This document shows, piece by piece, positions 1-5,023 of a DNA stretch of 8,788 nt. Where the stretch lies: the NCBI GenBank assembly GCA_016764115.1, contig JAESSM010000122.1, positions 1-8,788 on the forward strand, read 5' to 3'. The notes under the pieces were generated by a model. That model was not told where the DNA came from. It ran no database searches and worked only from the letters and a program-made list of their open reading frames with translations. The first letter of the stretch is position 1. Each line of letters begins with the position of its first letter. This stretch comes from Bacteroidia bacterium. GTDB taxonomy: Bacteria > Bacteroidota > Bacteroidia > JAESSM01 > NORP286. Made by a program: the position numbers and the translations under genes.

Positions 1-103
1 CATCCAATACTTCTTTTGATATATTAAGTGCTAACAGGGCTGTTAATACCAGATACATCATCCCAATCATCTTCTGCCGCGGGGTTTCTTTAGCTCCTGA
101 CTT
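1..103 (-). CDS. gldM: Gliding motility / T9SS motor protein GldM (PorM), N-terminal fragment
   Basis: Translating the minus strand here gives the conserved start of GldM: a short basic cytoplasmic stretch (KSGAKETPRQKM), then a single transmembrane helix (MIGMMYLVLTALLALN) and SKEVLD, where the window ends. GldM dimerises inside a ring of five GldL subunits and carries motor motion through the periplasm to the GldK/GldN ring, powering type IX secretion and gliding. The rest of the gene lies beyond the left edge. It sits 61 bases downstream of gldL, as expected for the gldKLMN operon. The start is odd. An in-frame TAG lies at 107-109, followed by AAT and AAG (101-103), and the first in-frame ATG is only at 68-70, at the mouth of the helix. 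I set the 5' end at 103 because protein similarity reaches it. Annotation software would probably start at 70. The family assignment is firm; the start is not. Confidence 0.88.
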
Positions 104-164
104 ATTCTATATCGAATTATTAATAGTTAGCTTTGTATTTTAGTTGGTTGTAATAATAAATAAA

Positions 165-1181
165 TTAAGAACTTTCAGCAGTTGTGGGCTCAGCTTGAGC
201 TGAGTTGCTTCCTGCTAAGGGCACTCTCATTGCAGACAACATGCTACCATAAACAGCATTTAACGTGGCTAAATTTTGATTCAGAACTGCGATTTCTTCT
301 TTGTATTTCTTCGTATCCTCAACAGATGCATTTAGACTTTGCATAACTCCGGATAATCCACCATAAAATTCATTCATAGTTTGTAAATGAGTTTCTGTAT
401 CCTTAAGTTCTATCTCATACATTGAGTTCAAAGATGATAGATTTTGGGTTACTTTTTGCAACTGTTCGTTGTATCCTTGTGCAGCGTCCGCAGAAGATAC
501 ATTTGCCATTTGTTCTGCGGCATCAGCAGCTCGTGAATATGAACTATTCATTGATTCTAATGATGCAGTTGCTGACTTCATACTATTAGAGTATTCACTT
601 GTAGCACTGGATACTTCTGATAACCCTGATTTAATTTCACCAGAAACACCTGCAAGATCGGTCATTACTTCACCACCTTTAATGTACGCTTCATTCATAG
701 AACTTAATGAACTGGATGCTTTCTTTACATTTTCGTTATATTCATTAGTAGCAACAGTACTATCTGTAAGATCATTCAGTGAAGAAACATTGTCACTAAT
801 TGATTTTAGACCATCACCTAAGCTAGAAATTAATTCAGGTCCAACTTTTGCTTCTTCTAACATTTCATCAAGTTGCTGCGTGACCGTACCTTCATGTTCT
901 GTTACTTCGTCACCTTCATGCTCTTCTTCTTCATCTCCAAATGCATCGTCATCAGCATGAGCATGCGCTAATTCCGGATATACTAGGGTCCGATCTGGCT
1001 CTTCATGTGGCTTTTCAAATGCCGAGAAAAAGAAGATAACAGCTTCCGTACTAAGTCCTGTTACTAACATCGGTCCTGCTCCTGGCCAGTGCATAATTTT
1101 AAACATCGCGCCTAAAATTACGACCGCTGCTCCAATCCCATAGAGCTTGGCCATGAAGTTTTTCATCGTTTTACTTTGCAT
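165..1181 (-). CDS. gldL: Gliding motility / T9SS stator protein GldL (PorL), 338 residues
   Basis: GldL is the proton-conducting stator of the type IX secretion/gliding motor and forms a pentamer around two GldM helices in the inner membrane. Helix 1 is at about residues 13-30 (LYGIGAAVVILGAMFKIM) and is followed by HWPGAG. Helix 2 (about 37-55) contains Glu46, matching the essential intramembrane glutamate of the family (Glu49 in Flavobacterium johnsoniae, from memory). Tyr14, Lys28 and His31 match other polar motor residues. Directly after helix 2 comes an acidic, histidine-containing segment (59-98). It is followed by a long Ser/Asn-rich, probably coiled-coil cytoplasmic domain with five copies of L-x-x-[ML]-N-x-x-Y (from residues 159, 208, 248, 266 and 304). 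At 338 residues it is well over the roughly 215 of F. johnsoniae GldL; the excess is cytoplasmic. The start at 1181 gives a short N-tail; Met6 is an alternative. The 99-base gap to gldK has no clear terminator, so co-transcription with gldK and gldM is likely. Confidence 0.95.
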   Translation of the reverse strand: MQSKTMKNFMAKLYGIGAAVVILGAMFKIMHWPGAGPMLVTGLSTEAVIFFFSAFEKPHEEPDRTLVYPELAHAHADDDAFGDEEEEHEGDEVTEHEGTVTQQLDEMLEEAKVGPELISSLGDGLKSISDNVSSLNDLTDSTVATNEYNENVKKASSSLSSMNEAYIKGGEVMTDLAGVSGEIKSGLSEVSSATSEYSNSMKSATASLESMNSSYSRAADAAEQMANVSSADAAQGYNEQLQKVTQNLSSLNSMYEIELKDTETHLQTMNEFYGGLSGVMQSLNASVEDTKKYKEEIAVLNQNLATLNAVYGSMLSAMRVPLAGSNSAQAEPTTAESS

Positions 1182-1280
1182 ATCCTATAACTTTTAAAAT
1201 GTCCGTTGAATCTTTAGTTTAAAGAGACAACAATAATATGAAAAATCTGTAAATAAACAAGTATCCCGAAAGAGAAAAGT

Positions 1281-2570
1281 CTATTTGCTAAAGTCAGCTT
1301 TGTCACGTCCCAAGAAGGACATAACATTTCTGAAGCCGATATAGCACTTAGCAGTGTCTTGATATTCGTAAGTACGAGTGCCAGTCTGCATGTAATAACC
1401 AATATCCTTCCAAGAACCTCCTTTAATTACTTTTCTTTTTAATGCAGGTGGATCATTTGCTTGAGCATCGTACCTGTAGTCCGGGTTTAGATCGTGATGA
1501 TAAGAAAATGCAGACTCATCATAAGTATTAGATGTCCATTCTGCAACATTTCCTGCCATACAATATAAACCAAAGGCATTTGGCCAGTACGATGTGGCTT
1601 TTACAGTATAAAATCCCCCATCATCCATGTAGTTTCCTCTTAATGGCTTAAAGTTTCCAAGAAAACAACCTTTTGTATTTCTAATATATGGACCACCCCA
1701 TGGATAAGGTGATGCATCGTAACCCCCTCTAGCAGCATATTCCCATTCTGCTTCGGTAGGTAATCTAAAATCTTGAACAAATGGTAAACCCAATCCTTTT
1801 CTAAAGCTATTTAGCAAATAAGTTCTCCAGGCACTAAAAGCTCTTGCTTGTCGCCAGGAAATTCCTACAACTGGATAATCGTCATAAGCAGGATGCCAAA
1901 AGTACATTTGTGTCATAGGATCATTGAAAGAATATACAAAGTCATGAACCCAAGCTAATGTATCGGGATAAATGTTTACAATGTCACTCTTAATATGGGC
2001 TGATCTAGGTTTATTTCTATTCGACTTTTTTGCAGCTTCTTTATAATCAATCCACCAATATTCGAAATTCATTTTACGAGTATCAAGTTGATATCTTCTA
2101 TAAAATCTTTCTTCTTCAGGTAGGAATAACTCATCTAAAATTTCAGAGTTTTCTTCATCATCCCATCTTACTCTTTTATACCAATCAATACGTTCGTTGT
2201 ATTCACCTTCATCAATAAGGAAATCACCGGCAAGTAATTTTCTAGCTATAGAATCTCTAACCCAATAAACAAATTGCCTATACTCATTATTAGTGATCTC
2301 AGTATCATCCATATAAAATGCATGTACAGAAACTACTCTATTTGATTGAACTTGAGCGTAAGAAATATCCTGATCACTTTGTCCCATGTGAAATGATCCA
2401 GAAGGAATAAACAAAGTTCCATAAGGATCAGAAGGATACCACAATTCACGGCCTTGAACCCCAATAAGTTCGCCATTACCTGCAGGCATACATCCGCTTA
2501 TCACTAAAAGAATAGCTGAAGCAAGATAGAGTAACTTATTTTTTCTCATCGTTTTAGATTTTGTAGCCAT
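1281..2570 (-). CDS. gldK: Gliding motility / T9SS lipoprotein GldK (PorK), FGE-sulfatase-like fold
   Basis: GldK is an outer-membrane lipoprotein that forms, with GldN, the large periplasmic ring of the type IX secretion/gliding machine contacted by GldM. The N terminus is basic and hydrophobic and ends in a lipobox (VISGC), with Cys27 as the lipidated residue. The fold is that of formylglycine-generating enzyme (FGE): an early IPSGSFHMGQSD strand (55-66), FRLPTEAEWEYAARGG (268-283), GLYCMAGNVAEWT (334-346) and KGGSW...IGFRNV (383-416). In a gapless alignment by eye, the two catalytic FGE cysteines fall on Met394 and Arg399, so the protein should be structural rather than enzymatic, as known for this family. 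Its 429 residues are close to the family length. Met1 (2570) is chosen because a consensus promoter ends about 35 bases upstream; Met8 would also leave a good signal peptide. It follows the porP homologue by 156 bases and precedes gldL. Confidence 0.95.
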   Translation of the reverse strand: MATKSKTMRKNKLLYLASAILLVISGCMPAGNGELIGVQGRELWYPSDPYGTLFIPSGSFHMGQSDQDISYAQVQSNRVVSVHAFYMDDTEITNNEYRQFVYWVRDSIARKLLAGDFLIDEGEYNERIDWYKRVRWDDEENSEILDELFLPEEERFYRRYQLDTRKMNFEYWWIDYKEAAKKSNRNKPRSAHIKSDIVNIYPDTLAWVHDFVYSFNDPMTQMYFWHPAYDDYPVVGISWRQARAFSAWRTYLLNSFRKGLGLPFVQDFRLPTEAEWEYAARGGYDASPYPWGGPYIRNTKGCFLGNFKPLRGNYMDDGGFYTVKATSYWPNAFGLYCMAGNVAEWTSNTYDESAFSYHHDLNPDYRYDAQANDPPALKRKVIKGGSWKDIGYYMQTGTRTYEYQDTAKCYIGFRNVMSFLGRDKADFSK

Positions 2571-2607
2571 TCTAAATTTGAAAAAGGCGTAAAGTAATTC
2601 TAATATA

Positions 2608-2639
2608 CAAATGTAGGCATTTTCTATATTAAACCCAAA
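2608..2639 (-). promoter_or_regulatory. Predicted Bacteroidota-type promoter of gldK
   Basis: Read on the minus strand there is TTTG (2636-2639), a 20-base spacer, and TACATTTG (2608-2615). This matches the -33 TTTG / -7 TAnnTTTG consensus of the primary sigma factor in Bacteroidota, at the usual 19-21 base spacing. Transcription would start near 2603, leaving a leader of roughly 30 bases before the gldK ATG. It suggests that gldKLM can be transcribed separately from the upstream porP homologue. Seen by eye only; not experimentally supported. Confidence 0.68.
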
Positions 2640-2653
2640 AATGGCTAATTACC

Positions 2654-2667
2654 TAACACAAGTGTTA
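2654..2667. repeat. Perfect 6-2-6 inverted repeat upstream of the gldK promoter (candidate operator)
   Basis: The sequence TAACACAAGTGTTA has perfect 6-base arms (TAACAC / GTGTTA) around AA. It lies 14 bases upstream of the predicted -33 element of the gldK promoter, with its centre about 57 bases before the inferred transcription start. That is a common position for a dimeric activator. There is no T-run, so it does not look like a terminator for the porP homologue. The binding protein is unknown. Confidence 0.4.
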
Positions 2668-2726
2668 AAATTTATTGTCGGAGTGGTTTAACGATTAATA
2701 TATCCTTTTGTTACAAATTTAATTTT

Positions 2727-3725
2727 TTATAAAAAGCGGGGTGTTCGGATGATATGAATTGGTTTTGCTGGTGGGGAAATGTTAAAATCGTATCCCAACA
2801 TTATTTCGTGTGTTTGGATGGATGTATTAAATAAACGATTACCAAATAAATTTATTGCTGTTGGCGTTACATCATAAGCGTAACCAAAATGCAAGTTGTT
2901 GGTAATGTCCATACCTAATAACAATGCAAGAAAGGCTTGTGACCGAATAAGGTCTCCAGAACTATAACTTAAACCTGCCCAGGCTTTCTTGGTTTTGATC
3001 TTATAAGCTAAATTGGTGTTAATATCTAATTGGGTCATAGTTCCATCAGACTTAATGAGTACTGATGGCATTAAAATCAGTTTGGCGCCCATATCATACT
3101 CATACCCAGTTGATATGTAGTAATGCCTTTTAAATTGAAGTTGACCTGAATAGTTAAGACCTGATGTAGGATCAGTGCCTGAATATTTCATTTTACTTTC
3201 GATTATATGCGAAGTTGATATACCGAAATAAATATTTTTTGTATTATAGTATACTCCTAAACCAAGATCAGGCAGCCACCCACTTTGTGCAGCAGCAGGT
3301 ATAGCATCATCGAACTCCGAAGAACTTGGTTTCATATTACTTACATCCATTCCTTTCATAAAGAATCCGGCCTGTATACCTATTCCAATTACTCCTGATC
3401 CTGCATTTGTTCTATAAGAATAATGTAGTAATCCTCCAGTTGTGTTTTCAAATCCGAGTGCGTCATTTACTACGCTTAAGCCTATTCCTCCATGCAATTT
3501 TTCTATTGGAGCATCTATGCTGAAGTTTTGGGTTACTGGTTCTCCATCGAAACCGATCCACTCATGCCGATAAATGAGGTTGGTACTTATTAGTCCTTTA
3601 CTGCCTGCGTAACCTGAATTGGTTACCAATTTGTTGAACATGAATTGAGTAAATCTCGGATCTTGTTGTGCTTTGAGGCTTGTAAAAATTAGTATGCCTA
3701 CAATCGGAAGTAGAAGTCTTTTCAT
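2727..3725 (-). CDS. porP: PorP/SprF family type IX secretion outer-membrane protein
   Basis: This is a PorP/SprF-superfamily protein, an outer-membrane beta-barrel partner of the type IX secretion machinery. It has a signal peptide (residues 1-19, probable cleavage after LKA) and then the family's N-terminal QQDPRFTQFMFN. Next come RHEWIGFDG (53-61), alternating amphipathic strands with many Gly and aromatic residues throughout, the THEIMLGYDF strand (296-305), and the family's C-terminal tail ending in RTPRFL. Its 332 residues are normal for the family. Its place directly before gldK mirrors the porP-porK-porL-porM order of Porphyromonas gingivalis, so it is probably the core PorP rather than one of the substrate-paired SprF paralogues, which usually sit beside a large adhesin gene. 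That assignment rests on context. It lies 119 bases after the arginase-fold gene and 156 bases before gldK. I found no convincing promoter of its own. Confidence 0.88.
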   Translation of the reverse strand: MKRLLLPIVGILIFTSLKAQQDPRFTQFMFNKLVTNSGYAGSKGLISTNLIYRHEWIGFDGEPVTQNFSIDAPIEKLHGGIGLSVVNDALGFENTTGGLLHYSYRTNAGSGVIGIGIQAGFFMKGMDVSNMKPSSSEFDDAIPAAAQSGWLPDLGLGVYYNTKNIYFGISTSHIIESKMKYSGTDPTSGLNYSGQLQFKRHYYISTGYEYDMGAKLILMPSVLIKSDGTMTQLDINTNLAYKIKTKKAWAGLSYSSGDLIRSQAFLALLLGMDITNNLHFGYAYDVTPTAINLFGNRLFNTSIQTHEIMLGYDFNISPPAKPIHIIRTPRFL

Positions 3726-3844
3726 TATATGTATTAGACTTTTAAAAGATACGTAAATAACGAAAATTTAATAAGAATATCAAATTATATAATGCAGGAT
3801 GTTAGTTAGAATGTTGATTATACGTAATTAATTATTATTTGTTA

Positions 3845-5023
3845 CTAGTTCAATTTATTATAGGCCTGCCACCACCTGTTTGGTACTTCTTCATCACAGG
3901 CAGATTGATAATCTTTATATGAGCAAGGAATCAACTGGTGTCTTTCATTAGTTGAATTAATATCCTGTATAGGTACTTCCATCCACCATTTATTTGTTTG
4001 ATTACTCTTGAAGAATATCAATTCGTGATCATTGTTTTTAAATGAAGTGATGTATTTGGTAAATTCCTTTTTCTCCTTAATAGGAAGATCATTACTTCTA
4101 CTATAATAGCCTTCAATAAAATACCATATCATCTGTGATAACAACGTTGAAGTTTGTCCTCTATTATCGTGTTCGGGATTCAATTCGTAAAACCCAATCG
4201 AAGATAACTTATTACTTAATCCAGCATATCGTATAATTTGGCAAGCCTCTTCCCCATAAAATCCATTAGGATTGGCATTATTGTTACCAGGCGCGTCCGC
4301 CTGTTTTATTGCCGACATATCAAAGCTAAGCATATCAGCTGTTCTAACAATGGGTTCTACTTCTTCAATATTACTCCTTACCTCTCCTAATCTATAAGAA
4401 TCAAAATTTAGTTTTTCAAAAGTTTCAATAGCAGGTTGATCAACATAATAAGTTTGATATCCCAAAACCGTAACATTGAATAGAAAATTGGGATGATGCG
4501 TAATGATCTTAAATAAATGATTATTACTTGAGATCGGATCGGTTTCATCTAAATTTCCCAGATCAAATTTAGAGTCAGCAATTACAAGATCAATGGTTTG
4601 TCCGAGATTCTGGTACCCCTGGTATTGTGCATACGCAAGATCCTGAGTACCACCTATTATTATTGGAATAATCTTATTATCAATAAGTTCGGTTACAATA
4701 TTAGTCAGTGCTACATAAGTGTCCTGCACTTTGTTACCTGCTACAATATTTCCTAAATCAGAAATATTGGGATTAAAATGGCCTTTGTGTAATTGATAAA
4801 ATTGTTCTCTTACCCGATTAGGGGTGAAAGAAGCCCCTGTATTGTTTGTTCCGTTTCTATCTTCTTCAACACCAATAATTGCTATATCTGTATCTGATAT
4901 ATCAGGAAAAGAATTTCCATCTGTAAAAATATCAATGTGATTGGATAAGCAGTTTTTGCTATGTTCCTCGTTGGAGGTGATGATTGATTTCTCAATAGGA
5001 GTGAGAAATTCTTCGTAGGTCAT
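3845..5023 (-). CDS. Arginase/agmatinase/formimidoylglutamase-fold protein, probably catalytically inactive
   Basis: The fold of the ureohydrolase family is recognisable over about 392 residues: IIIGGTQD (121-128, the GGxH position), VIADSKFD (147-154, the DAHxD position), LSFDMSAIKQADAPG (232-246, the SxDxDxxDP position) and IGFYELNP (276-283, the substrate-side E-x-N-P). Active members bind two manganese ions through two His and four Asp. Here the first His is Gln127, the DAHxD His is Lys152 and the second Asp of SxDxD is Ser237. Asp150, Asp154, Asp235 and Glu280 remain. With three of six ligands gone, normal arginine, agmatine or formimidoylglutamate hydrolysis is unlikely. The reading frame is intact and the fold signatures are kept, so the protein looks maintained rather than decaying. 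The C-terminal part (about 310-392, Trp-rich) has no match I recognise. The ATG overlaps the topA stop as ATGA, implying translational coupling. Databases may label it formimidoylglutamase (hutG); I would not. Confidence 0.82.
   Translation of the reverse strand: MTYEEFLTPIEKSIITSNEEHSKNCLSNHIDIFTDGNSFPDISDTDIAIIGVEEDRNGTNNTGASFTPNRVREQFYQLHKGHFNPNISDLGNIVAGNKVQDTYVALTNIVTELIDNKIIPIIIGGTQDLAYAQYQGYQNLGQTIDLVIADSKFDLGNLDETDPISSNNHLFKIITHHPNFLFNVTVLGYQTYYVDQPAIETFEKLNFDSYRLGEVRSNIEEVEPIVRTADMLSFDMSAIKQADAPGNNNANPNGFYGEEACQIIRYAGLSNKLSSIGFYELNPEHDNRGQTSTLLSQMIWYFIEGYYSRSNDLPIKEKKEFTKYITSFKNNDHELIFFKSNQTNKWWMEVPIQDINSTNERHQLIPCSYKDYQSACDEEVPNRWWQAYNKLN
5020..5023 (-). other. ATGA stop/start overlap of topA and the arginase-fold gene
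   Basis: On the minus strand the four bases ATGA hold both the start codon of the arginase-fold gene (5021-5023) and the TGA stop of topA (5020-5022). This arrangement normally means one transcript and re-initiation by the terminating ribosome, tying the output of the second gene to topA. Confidence 0.9.

Noticed and set aside
469..960. 163-codon open frame on the plus strand opposite gldL
   Set aside because: It lies wholly antisense to gldL, its Ser/Ala/Ala-rich composition mirrors the gldL codons, and it has no recognisable domain or upstream signal. It is a shadow frame.
1231..1261. Possible promoter in front of gldL (CTTG-N19-TATTATTG on the minus strand)
   Set aside because: Each element has one mismatch to the TTTG / TAnnTTTG consensus, and gldL sits inside an operon-like run, so the match is not convincing.
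1214..1402. 62-codon minus-strand frame across the gldK-gldL gap
   Set aside because: Most of it overlaps the 3' end of gldK in another frame, and it shows no family similarity or start signal.
2724..2735. TTTTTATAAAAA palindrome at the end of the porP homologue as a terminator
   Set aside because: It consists only of A/T pairs, overlaps the stop codon and has no GC stem, so a stable terminator hairpin is not expected.
3744..3751. TATCTTTT as a -7 element for the porP homologue
   Set aside because: It matches seven of eight bases, but there is no TTTG or TTG at the right distance upstream.
3845..5023. Annotation as functional formimidoylglutamase (hutG) or arginase
   Set aside because: Three of six metal ligands are replaced, and no histidine- or arginine-catabolism gene is nearby.
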